From positions 1 to 20,031 of the forward strand of contig JBHIBA010000051.1 of assembly GCA_046758845.1 (NCBI GenBank): a stretch of 20,031 nucleotides of DNA. The letters run 5' to 3'. The notes under the pieces were generated by a model, which ran no database searches, was not told the DNA's origin, and worked only from the letters and a program-made list of their open reading frames with translations. This DNA comes from JBHIBA01 sp046758845 (GTDB lineage: Bacteria; UBA8248; JACPRG01; G963555815). This document shows positions 1 through 6,639 of this stretch, in pieces (the first letter of the stretch is position 1; each line of letters opens with the position of its first letter). The position numbers and the translations under genes were made by a program.

Positions 1-134
1 CTCCAACCGCCGTCCGGCCGGCACGCCAGTGCCCAAAAAGCGCCCCCCGCAAAGAAGTTTCCTCTCAAATCTCCCTCGCGCCAGTGGGCGGGCTCACCGT
101 CCGTGTCTCATATGTCTTGAACCCGTACAATTTC

Positions 135-163
135 TTGACTCAGAACTCAAGGGCTGGCAAGAT
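135..163 (+). promoter_or_regulatory. Possible sigma-70 promoter for the UbiD operon
   Basis: The sequence shows TTGACT (135-140), a 17-nt spacer and CAAGAT (158-163). The -10 hexamer is preceded by TGG, which fits an extended -10. The -35 is a 5/6 match but the -10 only 3/6, so the call rests partly on spacing and on lying about 90 nt before the first gene. A TACAAT at 126-131 is an alternative -10 but has no good -35. Nothing else in bases 1-251 looks coding. Confidence 0.3.
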
Positions 164-251
164 GCACTCCCCCGGGCAACTCGGAAGTCGGCTTCACCAC
201 TCAGCAGGCCGGACCGGAGCTTGGTGACTTCTTGCTAGCGAGGAAAAAGCG

Positions 252-1652
252 ATGAACCCCACCGTAACCGTAACCCAGGACCTGAGAGGATTCATCGAAT
301 TCCTGGAAGAGCGCCACCCGGAGGAAGTGGTCCGCATCAAGAAAGAAGTGGACCCGCACTTCGGCGTTACAGGGATCCTGACCCGCCTGGAAAAGGACAA
401 CAAGTTTCCCCTGGTGATCTTCGAAAACGTGAAGGGCTCGAGAATCCCGCTGGTGGCGAACATGCACGCGAGCCTCACCCGCCTGCGCCTGGCCCTGGGC
501 ATGCAAGAGGGGACGGTCAAGGACTTCCTCACCGAATATCACAAGCGGGAGTCGAGCCCCCTTCAGCCCGAGATAGTCGATACCGGCCCCGTCAAAGAGG
601 TCATCAAGATGGGGGACGAGGTGGACGTCAACGAGTTCCCCATCTGCACCTATCACGAAAAGGACGGCGGTAAGTACATCACGGCGGGCCTGGACATGAT
701 GCGGGACCCCGACAGCGGCGTCAATAACATCGGCATCTACCGCCTGATGGTCAAGGACAGGAACACCTTCGGAATTCAGATCTCCGAAACGGCTCACGGC
801 CACTACATCTGGAAAAAGTACGAAAACCGGGATCTCCCCTGCCCCATGGCCGCCGTCCTCGGCCACCACCCGGCCTTCTTCCTCGGGTCCCTGAGCTTCA
901 CGCCCCTGGAAACGGACGAGCTTCACATCGCCGGCGGGATCTTGCAGCAGCCGGTCAAGTTGGTGAAGTGTGAAACCATCCCGCTGGAAGTCCCCGCCGA
1001 CGCGGAGATCGTCCTTGAGTGCGAGATCCTTCCTCACACCCGGGAGCCCGAGGCGCCTTTCGGCGAGTACCCGGGCACGTACGGTCCCCAGCGGATGAAC
1101 CCCATCGTGAAGGTGAAGGCCATCACCCACCGAAAGAACCCTATCTATCAGAACGCCTTCGTCGGCCATCCCGACAACCTTCTCCTGTCCGGACTTATCC
1201 GTTCGACCTTCATCGAAGACACCGTGAGGATCGCCTCCCCGACGGTCCGAGGGGTCCACATGCCCCGGGCGGGACGGTTTCGGTTCATCTGCTACGTGGC
1301 CATCGAAAAGATGATTGAAGGCGAGGCCAAACAGGCGGCGATGGCGGCCTTCGTGGCGGACCCATTCCTGAAGTTCGTCGTCGTGGTGGACCACGACGTG
1401 GACATCACCAACGACACCGAGGTCCTCCACGCCATCGGTACCCGGGTCCGGGGCGATCACGACATCTTCATGGTCCCCTACTCCAAGGGTTCCCCCTTGG
1501 ACCCCGCCTCCTACGATCCGGCCGGCGGCTCTCACCTGGTCACCAAGGTGGGGATCGACGCAACCCGGAAGTCCAATTATCCGGAGGAGATCGCCGTTCC
1601 GGGGTCCGATGATATCCGCCTGGAAGATTTCATCGAGAACTACAAACCCTGA
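252..1652 (+). CDS. UbiD-family prenyl-FMN-dependent decarboxylase/carboxylase
   Basis: This 466-residue protein belongs to the UbiD family, which reversibly decarboxylates aromatic or alpha,beta-unsaturated acids using prenylated FMN, a metal ion and potassium. By spacing relative to the well-studied fungal Fdc1, the metal/prFMN ligands appear as N159, H182 and E223. The catalytic Glu-Arg-Glu set appears as R164 (in GIYRLMVKD) and E267/E272 (in EAPFGEYPG). All look intact, so an active enzyme is expected. The ATG at 252 is preceded by AGGA (241-244) at 7 nt. The gene leads an operon with two molybdenum-hydroxylase-type subunits, starting 32 nt upstream of the first. The substrate cannot be told from sequence: ubiquinone-type 4-hydroxybenzoate, phenolic, furoic or cinnamic acids are all possible. 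No UbiX (prFMN synthase) gene lies in the window. The family call is secure; a specific symbol is not justified. Confidence 0.93.
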   Translation: MNPTVTVTQDLRGFIEFLEERHPEEVVRIKKEVDPHFGVTGILTRLEKDNKFPLVIFENVKGSRIPLVANMHASLTRLRLALGMQEGTVKDFLTEYHKRESSPLQPEIVDTGPVKEVIKMGDEVDVNEFPICTYHEKDGGKYITAGLDMMRDPDSGVNNIGIYRLMVKDRNTFGIQISETAHGHYIWKKYENRDLPCPMAAVLGHHPAFFLGSLSFTPLETDELHIAGGILQQPVKLVKCETIPLEVPADAEIVLECEILPHTREPEAPFGEYPGTYGPQRMNPIVKVKAITHRKNPIYQNAFVGHPDNLLLSGLIRSTFIEDTVRIASPTVRGVHMPRAGRFRFICYVAIEKMIEGEAKQAAMAAFVADPFLKFVVVVDHDVDITNDTEVLHAIGTRVRGDHDIFMVPYSKGSPLDPASYDPAGGSHLVTKVGIDATRKSNYPEEIAVPGSDDIRLEDFIENYKP

Positions 1653-1684
1653 GCCGAAGGGTTCCGGTCGAAGGGGGAAGTAAA

Positions 1685-2569
1685 GTGAGAAACTTCGAGT
1701 GGCTGGAGCCGGGGAGCGTGGAGGACGCGAGCCGCCTGGTGACCGAGCACGGAGAGGGCGCCAAGCTGATGGCGGCCGGCACCTCTCTGCTCCTGCTGAT
1801 GCGCCAGCGGATCTTCAGCCCGACCCACGTGGTGAGCCTGGGCGCCGTTTCCGGGCTCGACTATATCCGCTTGGAGGACGGCGCCTTGCGGATCGGGGCC
1901 CGCACCAAGCACCGCTCCATCGAACATCACCCGGAGATTGCGGCCCGCTTTCCCATGATCACCGAAATGGCCCGCCGCGTCGCCAACCCTCAAATCCGCA
2001 ACATGGCCACCGTCGGCGGGAACCTGGTCCACGCCGACCCTCAGTCCGATCCCCCAGCTTGCTTCATGGCTTTGGGCGCCAGCGTCAAGACCCACCGGGA
2101 AGGCGAGGAGCGGGAAATCCCGCTGGAAGAGTTCTTCGTGGATTTTTATGAAACCAACCTCAGGTCGGGCGAGGTCTTGACGGAGATTCGGATCCCCGCC
2201 CCGCCGCCGGATTCGGTAGGGGTGTACACCCGGTTCACGACCACACCGGCGGAGGATCGCCCGCTGCTGGGCGTGGGGATGGTCCTCACCTTGGCGCAGG
2301 ACGGGACGTGCACCGACGCGCGGGTGTCCCTGGGGGCCTCCACCCCCATTCCGCTCCGATCTCGGGCGGCGGAAGAGGCGTTGCGCGGCCAACCGGCCAA
2401 CGAGGAGGTCTTCGCCCGAGCGGGCCAGGCCGCCTCTGAAGAGGTGGACCCCCTGGACGATTTTCGAGGTTCCGCGGATTACCGGCGGGAGATCATCAAG
2501 GTCATCGTCAAGCGGACGGCGCTTCGGGCGGTGGAGCGCGCCCGCGGGAAGGGAAGGAATCCGGCGTGA
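1685..2569 (+). CDS. FAD-binding subunit of a molybdenum hydroxylase (CoxM/XdhB type)
   Basis: This 294-residue protein matches the medium subunit of the xanthine dehydrogenase / CO dehydrogenase family, which passes electrons between the [2Fe-2S] subunit and FAD. Two FAD-binding signatures are visible: AAGTSLLLLM (about 31-39) and ATVGGNLVHADP (108-119), followed by the usual C-terminal CO-dehydrogenase flavoprotein-like domain. There is no cysteine-rich insert of the kind that carries the extra [4Fe-4S] cluster in 4-hydroxybenzoyl-CoA reductase, so that specific enzyme is unlikely. The start is GTG at 1685, with an AGGGGGAAG ribosome-binding site just upstream. Its stop overlaps the start of the next gene in GTGA, which implies translational coupling to the small subunit. 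No molybdopterin-binding large subunit is adjacent. Confidence 0.93.
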   Translation: MRNFEWLEPGSVEDASRLVTEHGEGAKLMAAGTSLLLLMRQRIFSPTHVVSLGAVSGLDYIRLEDGALRIGARTKHRSIEHHPEIAARFPMITEMARRVANPQIRNMATVGGNLVHADPQSDPPACFMALGASVKTHREGEEREIPLEEFFVDFYETNLRSGEVLTEIRIPAPPPDSVGVYTRFTTTPAEDRPLLGVGMVLTLAQDGTCTDARVSLGASTPIPLRSRAAEEALRGQPANEEVFARAGQAASEEVDPLDDFRGSADYRREIIKVIVKRTALRAVERARGKGRNPA

Positions 2570-3054
2570 AAAAGCAACTGATCTCGCTTCGCGTCAACGG
2601 CGAGGAACACGAGATCGCGGTCGAGCCCCGCCGCTTGCTGGTGGAAGCGCTTCGGGATGACCTGAGTCTGACGGGGACGAAGCGGGGTTGCGAGTCCGGG
2701 GTCTGCGGATGCTGCACCGTGCTGCTGAACGGTCAGAACATCAAGTCCTGTCTCATGCTGGCCGTTCAGGTGAAAGACGCCGAAGTGACGACCATCGAGG
2801 GATTGCGCGGGGAAGACAGCGGGCTGCACCCCATTCAAAAGGCCTACGTCAATTACGGGGCGCTCCAGTGCGGGTATTGCACGCCGGGGTTCATCATGAC
2901 GACCAAGGCCTTCTTGGAGGAAAACCCCAAGCCCACCGAAGCCGAGATCCGCGAGGCCCTTTCGGGAAACATCTGCCGCTGCACCGGCTATGTGAAGATC
3001 GTCGAGGCCATTCTGGCCGCTTCGGGCCAGGAGGTGGCGCACGCCCACCCCTGA
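2566..3054 (+). CDS. [2Fe-2S] small subunit of a molybdenum hydroxylase (CoxS/XdhC type)
   Basis: This 162-residue iron-sulfur subunit has the classic two-domain layout. The N-terminal plant-type ferredoxin fold carries C42, C47, C50 and C62 (GCESGVCGCC, then SC). The C-terminal helical domain carries C102, C105, C137 and C139 (CGYC and CRC). Both clusters appear complete. In the family this subunit relays electrons from the Mo-pterin site to FAD. It starts with GTG at 2566, overlapping the stop of the FAD subunit by 4 nt. The length is normal for the family. The usual third partner, the roughly 750-800-residue CoxL/XdhA subunit, is not found next to it: the following gene is a metallo-beta-lactamase-fold hydrolase and the preceding one is UbiD-like. 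Confidence 0.95.
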   Translation: MKKQLISLRVNGEEHEIAVEPRRLLVEALRDDLSLTGTKRGCESGVCGCCTVLLNGQNIKSCLMLAVQVKDAEVTTIEGLRGEDSGLHPIQKAYVNYGALQCGYCTPGFIMTTKAFLEENPKPTEAEIREALSGNICRCTGYVKIVEAILAASGQEVAHAHP

Positions 3055-3110
3055 GCGACCCAACCGGGATCACAGACCACCGCATCGCCCGTCCCTGACG
3101 GAGAAGTCCC

Positions 3111-3878
3111 ATCGAACTGACCGTCCTCGGGGCCTACGGCGGCAGCAGCGATCGGTGCCGCCCCACCTCATTTCTTCTCAACCGCACAGTTCTTCTGGAC
3201 GCAGGATCGGCCGCGTCAGGCCTTCCCCTCGATGCCCAGGCGGCGCTTGGGGACGTCCTCCTCTCGCACGCCCACATCGACCACGTGGCGGGGCTGTGTT
3301 TCCTCCTGGATAACACCCTGGGGGGGCGCAGCGACCCGCTCCATCTGTGGTGTTTGAGCGAAACCTCAGACGTTCTGGAAAACCATCTCTTCAACGGCCA
3401 CCTCTGGCCCAAGCTGACCGAAGGCGGCTTCACGGGCTCCCCCGGGCTGGAAATCCGGAGGCTTTCCCCCGGCCGGGCCGTCCGCCTGGCGCGTATGGAA
3501 GTGACGGCCTATCCGGTCAACCACGCCGTCCCCACGGCCGGGTTCCTTCTGCGGGGGCCGGGCGGAAGCCTCCTCTACACGGCCGATACAGGCCCCACCG
3601 AGGCCGTGTGGGAGGCCGCCGAGGGGTTGTCCGACCTCCGGGCCATCATCACCGAAACCTCCTTCCCCAACCAGATGGAGGAGGTCGCCCGCCGGGCCGG
3701 TCACATGACCCCCGCATTGCTCCAGGCGGAGCTTCGAAAAATGCCCCCGGAGGCGCCCGTGTACCTGTATCACGCCAAGCCCGCTCACCTGAAAGAGATT
3801 CTGGCGCAGGTGAAGGCCTTGGGAGAGCCGAGGGTCCGTTGGCTCGAACAGGGGAAGACGTACGACTTCGGCGCCTGA
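3111..3878 (+). CDS. Class II cyclic-nucleotide phosphodiesterase-like MBL-fold hydrolase, apparent ATC start
   Basis: The frame encodes a 255-residue metallo-beta-lactamase-fold hydrolase. Motifs counted from codon ATC at 3111 are: TVLGAYGG (4-11), HAHIDH (53-58), H138 in PVNHAV, TADTGP with D159, GHMT with H198, and YHAKP with H221. The stretch around HLFNGHLWP and ETSFPN resembles class II 3',5'-cyclic-nucleotide phosphodiesterases, though a different small-molecule ester or thioester could be the substrate. There is no ATG, GTG or TTG in frame between the upstream stop (3096-3098) and GTG at 3285, and starting there would delete the HAHIDH zinc motif. A GGAG (3100-3103) sits 7 nt before ATC 3111, and family proteins usually begin right at this strand, so ATC 3111 (or CTG 3117) is the likely start, or the base is a sequence error. 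It follows the CoxS-type gene by 56 nt and is probably in the same operon. Confidence 0.82.
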   Translation: MELTVLGAYGGSSDRCRPTSFLLNRTVLLDAGSAASGLPLDAQAALGDVLLSHAHIDHVAGLCFLLDNTLGGRSDPLHLWCLSETSDVLENHLFNGHLWPKLTEGGFTGSPGLEIRRLSPGRAVRLARMEVTAYPVNHAVPTAGFLLRGPGGSLLYTADTGPTEAVWEAAEGLSDLRAIITETSFPNQMEEVARRAGHMTPALLQAELRKMPPEAPVYLYHAKPAHLKEILAQVKALGEPRVRWLEQGKTYDFGA

Positions 3879-4175
3879 CCCACATATTTAATAGAATTGC
3901 TGAGCGCCCGGACGCAGAAATACGTTTGCGTAGCCGTTTGATTGTTTGGCGGGGTATAGCGCGGGGCGCGGCTTTGCCCACGGCTCTGCCATCATTTGGT
4001 GTAGCCCCGGCCGCGATTTCCGCGGAGCCTGCACTGAGCGAAGCGAACGTGCTCAAATCGCGGCTACAACGCAGGAAGGCAGGGGTCATTCAACAAACTG
4101 ACCCACTACCAAATTCCCGACTGGCCCGCTGACTGCGCAGGTGGGTACCCAGATCGAAGATGAAAGGACAACCTG
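3879..4175. other. Non-coding gap with repeat material
   Basis: This 297-nt stretch between two plus-strand genes has no credible gene. It contains an imperfect palindromic element at 3998-4068, listed separately. A GC-rich segment before it (3950-3985) includes GCGCGGGGCGCGGC. The word CCACATATT at 3880-3888 recurs at 7968-7976, again close to a repeat. I see no clear intrinsic terminator for the upstream operon. Confidence 0.6.
3998..4068. repeat. Imperfect palindromic intergenic repeat
   Basis: The right arm AAATCGCGGCTAC (4055-4067) pairs with GTAGCC (4001-4006) plus GCGATTT (4013-4019); the left arm carries an extra 6 nt. Inside is GCAC...GTGC around TGAGCGAAGCGAAC, a second small hairpin. 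It begins with GGTGTAGC, a word also found in the intergenic gaps at 7940 and 12628, so it may be one copy of a dispersed family. It carries no coding capacity. Confidence 0.6.
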
Positions 4176-4796
4176 GTGAACGAGGAGATTCAGTTCGCCG
4201 AGTCCGAACGCTCTCTGATCGCGGACAAGATTTTTTTCGAGAGAAAACAGGCGGTCAGTGAAAAGATCCGGAGAGCCTTTTCACAGATCCGCGATGAGCT
4301 GCGGACCCGCTTGAAGCCGCAGCGATATCTGGCGCCGGAAGGCGTGGATTTCACCAAGGGGAAGCTGAGCGGAGGGGAGCATCACTACGACCTGCCTTAC
4401 ATTTACCTGGATTTTCCGCGCCGGTTCTCGAAGGAGCACATCTTCGCCTACCGGTCGTTGTTCTGGTGGGGGCACCATTTTCTTTTTACCTTAGTCCTGG
4501 CGGGCGATTTGTTGCCCGAGTATCAAAAGCGGGCGTTCTCCGGCTGGGACCGCCTGGCGGCGCGCGGCGACTGGATCGCCGTCACGGCGGACCCTTGGGA
4601 ATGGAGGTTGGATGAGCCGTACGTCCGCCTCATCCATCCAGGGGGAACAGAGGCCCTCGAGAAAGTCGTTCGAGAACTTCCCTTACTGAAGCTGATTCAC
4701 TTCGTTGCGTTCGATGACCGTCGGCTGCAAGAAGGCCGGCTGGCCCGGATCGGGATCGAGACCTTCCTGGACTGGGAGTTCGTGATCTCGCGCTGA
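4176..4796 (+). CDS. Hypothetical protein, 206 aa, family not recognised
   Basis: I do not recognise this protein. It is 206 residues and appears soluble, with no signal peptide and no cysteine. The first 55 residues are charged and probably helical. They are followed by an aromatic-rich middle (HHYDLPYIYLDFP, then YRSLFWWGHHFLFTLVLAGDLL near 91-112) and a C-terminal half with PWEWRLDEPYVRL. The FWWGHHFLF segment is only moderately hydrophobic and lies mid-protein, so it is more likely a buried core strand or helix than a membrane span. The GTG at 4176 is supported by AAAGGA (4163-4168) 7 nt upstream. It stands alone between the repeat-bearing gap and a bidirectional terminator, so context gives no function. 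Length, start signal and codon pattern argue for a real gene. Confidence 0.75.
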   Translation: MNEEIQFAESERSLIADKIFFERKQAVSEKIRRAFSQIRDELRTRLKPQRYLAPEGVDFTKGKLSGGEHHYDLPYIYLDFPRRFSKEHIFAYRSLFWWGHHFLFTLVLAGDLLPEYQKRAFSGWDRLAARGDWIAVTADPWEWRLDEPYVRLIHPGGTEALEKVVRELPLLKLIHFVAFDDRRLQEGRLARIGIETFLDWEFVISR

Positions 4797-4864
4797 TTGG
4801 CCGCCGGCAGACCCCCACGCGGGGGAGGGGCCCTTGGCTAGACTGCCGAGGGGGAGCAGAAAAA

Positions 4865-4903
4865 AACCTCCCGCCCTCTGTTCAAGCAATGGAGCGGGAG
4901 GTT
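4865..4903. terminator. Bidirectional intrinsic terminator
   Basis: A perfect 10-bp stem, AACCTCCCGC (4865-4874) with GCGGGAGGTT (4894-4903), encloses a 19-nt loop. It is flanked by an A-run on the left (4860-4866) and CTTTTT (4904-4909) on the right. The U-tract is therefore present on both strands, as expected between the convergent genes at 4176-4796 (+) and 4921-5226 (-). Confidence 0.85.
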
Positions 4904-4920
4904 CTTTTTGGGTTGCGGGC

Positions 4921-5226
4921 TTATGCCTTGCGGAAGCGGGACAGCTCCGGGGTCAGGGCGTCCAGGTCTGGAATCTCCTGGTCCGGATGGAGCTGCTTCG
5001 CCCGGGCCAACAAGAGCTCTTCCGTCTCATCGTTATTCGGGTCCGGAACGCAGCAATCTACCGGACAGACCACAGCGCACTGTTCTTCGTCGTGGAACCC
5101 GACACACTCGGTGCACGTGTTCGGGTCGATGACGAAGATGTCTTCCGCTTCGCTGATGGCCTCGTTCGGGCATTCCGGCTCGCAAACCCCGCAGCTGATG
5201 CATTCGTCCGTGATCATCGTAGCCAT
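4921..5226 (-). CDS. 2[4Fe-4S] ferredoxin, Allochromatium (Alvin/YfhL) type
   Basis: This 101-residue ferredoxin has two cluster motifs: CISCGVCEPECP (C-x2-C-x2-C-x3-CP), and C-x2-C-x8-C-x3-C in TECVGFHDEEQCAVVCP, followed by VDCC and a C-terminal tail of about 40 residues. The 8-residue loop between the second and third cysteines of cluster II and the extended tail are diagnostic of the Alvin-type family, known for low-potential electron transfer. I chose ATG at 5226 (MATMITDECIS) because GGGAGAG lies just upstream; an in-frame ATG 36 nt earlier lacks this support and adds residues unlike the family. The gene is monocistronic, with its own consensus promoter and terminator. Its electron donors and acceptors are not encoded nearby. 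Confidence 0.95.
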   Translation of the reverse strand: MATMITDECISCGVCEPECPNEAISEAEDIFVIDPNTCTECVGFHDEEQCAVVCPVDCCVPDPNNDETEELLLARAKQLHPDQEIPDLDALTPELSRFRKA

Positions 5227-5320
5227 TAGAGAACTCTCCCGGATTTGTTGGATTTCACGCAAAGCGGCTCGCTCGGGCTGCCCAATAACGGGCGCTCCTT
5301 CGCTTTAACCGCTAATTGTT

Positions 5321-5349
5321 ATTATAGGGTCGCCCGATCACGCTGTCAA
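5321..5349 (-). promoter_or_regulatory. Consensus sigma-70 promoter of the ferredoxin gene
   Basis: On the minus strand the sequence reads TTGACA (5349-5344), exactly 17 nt, then TATAAT (5326-5321). This is a 12/12 consensus match with ideal spacing, pointing at the ferredoxin start codon about 95 nt downstream. It implies strong, probably constitutive housekeeping expression with a leader of about 85 nt. Confidence 0.85.
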
Positions 5350-5434
5350 TCGAATCGCCGGCCTCGCAGACAAAATCCTGTCCACGGCCCGCGCGCCCGT
5401 CGTTCGGCTGGACCTCTCGGGGGTCCGCGCCGGA

Positions 5435-6442
5435 TCACAGATTCCCCGACGACCCGGCCGTCTTGACCTTGCCTTCCTCTCGCAAGGTTTTGAAATGATC
5501 GATGATGGAGGGCAAGATCCGGTCCAAATGGATACTCGGCCTAAAGCCGATGAGTTCTCTGACCTTGGTCAGATCGGGTATCCGCCGCTTCATGTCCTCG
5601 AAACCCTCCCCATACGCCTCTTCGTAAGGAACATAGACGATCTCCGAAGGGCTCCCCGTCAACTCCTTGATTCGGCGGGCCAAGGCCTCGATGCTGATCT
5701 CCAATGAGTTCCCGATGTTGAACACCTCGCCCAAGGCATCCGGGTGGTCGATCAGACCCATCAGGCCGCGGACGGCGTCCGAGACGTGGCAGAAACAACG
5801 GGACTGGCGGCCGTCGCCGAAAACCCGAATCGGCTCTCCCGCCAGGGCGGACTGGACAAAATTCGGTATCACCATCCCATATGCCCCCGTCTGCCGGGGT
5901 CCCACCGTATTGAACAAGCGGACGATGACGACGGGGAGGTTCTTCTCCTGGAAATACGCAAGGGCCAGGAACTCGTCCAGGGTCTTCGTGTTGGCGTAGG
6001 CCCAACGATGCTTCATGACGGACCCCAGTACCCGGTCGTCGCTCTCTTTCAAAGGACCGGAGCTGTTTTTTCCATAGACCTCCGAGGAGGAAGCGATGAG
6101 GACCTTTTTCATGTGAGCATGGGCGGCGCGGAGGACCATTTCGGTTCCCCAGACGTTCGTCTCGATGGTCTCCACCGGCCGCTCCATGATCAGCTTGACC
6201 CCGACCGCCGCCGCCAGGTGATAGACCTGATCGGAGCGGCCCACCAGACGATCCGTCAGGCCCGCGTCCGTGACCGAACCCTCCACGAATTCCAGGTCCG
6301 GGTTTCCCAGCAGATGCTCAATATTCCCCAGGTCTCCCGTCGACAAGTTGTCCAGGACGGTGACGCGGTCCCCCCGCGCCAGGAGAGCCTCCAATAGATG
6401 GGAGCCAATAAAACCGGCTCCTCCTGTGACCAAGATATTCAT
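5435..6442 (-). CDS. NAD-dependent nucleotide-sugar epimerase/dehydratase (extended SDR)
   Basis: This 335-residue protein belongs to the extended short-chain dehydrogenase family that includes UDP-glucose 4-epimerase and UDP-glucuronate decarboxylase. The Rossmann NAD motif GGAGFIG is at 7-13 with D31 to bind the adenosine ribose. The active-site serines precede EVYG (118-124), and the catalytic pair is Y149-x3-K153 (YANTK). The substrate domain has the usual RLFNTVGPRQ and VFGDGRQSRCF segments. It supplies an activated sugar in the cytoplasm for a surface polysaccharide or glycan, in keeping with the GT4 gene just upstream on the same strand. The exact reaction (4-epimerisation, decarboxylation or dehydration) cannot be fixed by eye. 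ATG 6442 has GAGAGGG at 8 nt. It has its own promoter-like site and an attenuator-like hairpin in the leader. Confidence 0.92.
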   Translation of the reverse strand: MNILVTGGAGFIGSHLLEALLARGDRVTVLDNLSTGDLGNIEHLLGNPDLEFVEGSVTDAGLTDRLVGRSDQVYHLAAAVGVKLIMERPVETIETNVWGTEMVLRAAHAHMKKVLIASSSEVYGKNSSGPLKESDDRVLGSVMKHRWAYANTKTLDEFLALAYFQEKNLPVVIVRLFNTVGPRQTGAYGMVIPNFVQSALAGEPIRVFGDGRQSRCFCHVSDAVRGLMGLIDHPDALGEVFNIGNSLEISIEALARRIKELTGSPSEIVYVPYEEAYGEGFEDMKRRIPDLTKVRELIGFRPSIHLDRILPSIIDHFKTLREEGKVKTAGSSGNL

Positions 6443-6466
6443 AAAGCCAACCCTCTCAAAAAGACA

Positions 6467-6492
6467 GGGGCGGAGACTGCGTCGCCCGCCCC
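6467..6492 (-). promoter_or_regulatory. Leader hairpin with U-tract: candidate attenuator or terminator
   Basis: On the minus strand GGGGCGG (6492-6486) pairs perfectly with CCGCCCC (6473-6467) across a 12-nt loop. It is followed by TGTCTTTTT (6466-6458) and then directly by the Shine-Dalgarno GAGAGGG (6457-6451) of the epimerase gene. A GC-only stem plus U-run between promoter and start codon has the form of an intrinsic terminator. It could either attenuate the epimerase gene or stop read-through from the glycosyltransferase gene. Confidence 0.5.
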
Positions 6493-6508
6493 GACTTCAA
6501 ATCGACAA

Positions 6509-6537
6509 ATTCTAGAACTTTCATTCCCCTGAGGCAA
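6509..6537 (-). promoter_or_regulatory. Putative sigma-70 promoter of the epimerase gene
   Basis: On the minus strand TTGCCT (6537-6532), a 17-nt spacer and TAGAAT (6514-6509) give 4/6 and 5/6 consensus matches at ideal spacing, about 67 nt before the start codon. It suggests the epimerase is transcribed separately from the upstream glycosyltransferase. Confidence 0.5.
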
Positions 6538-6639
6538 GCCCTATTCCTCTTCTGTAGTCTCCGAATTTGAATTCTTAAGGGGCGCAATTCCGGATTCAGT
6601 GTGCGCCAGGGTAGACCAGGGAATAAGAAGGTTTCCAAA

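Noticed and set aside
29..238. Short plus-strand frame before the UbiD-like gene
   Set aside because: GTG start without a Shine-Dalgarno sequence, Arg/Ser-rich random-looking product, and it overlaps the promoter-like site. It also does not resemble the end of a CoxL subunit.
201..1535. A 444-codon minus-strand frame opposite the UbiD-like gene
   Set aside because: It is antisense to a gene with intact family residues; its translation is dominated by His, Asp, Val and Gly with no domain or start signal.
3285..3878. GTG 3285 as the start of the MBL-fold gene
   Set aside because: This would remove the conserved N-terminal strand and the HAHIDH metal-binding motif that are encoded in frame upstream.
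5227..5262. Twelve-residue N-terminal extension of the ferredoxin
   Set aside because: The internal ATG at 5226 has a good ribosome-binding site and gives the standard ferredoxin N-terminus.
6580..6608. GGGGCGC...GTGCGCC pairing downstream of the GT4 gene as its terminator
   Set aside because: The core stem is short, the loop is long and there is no T-run on the minus strand.
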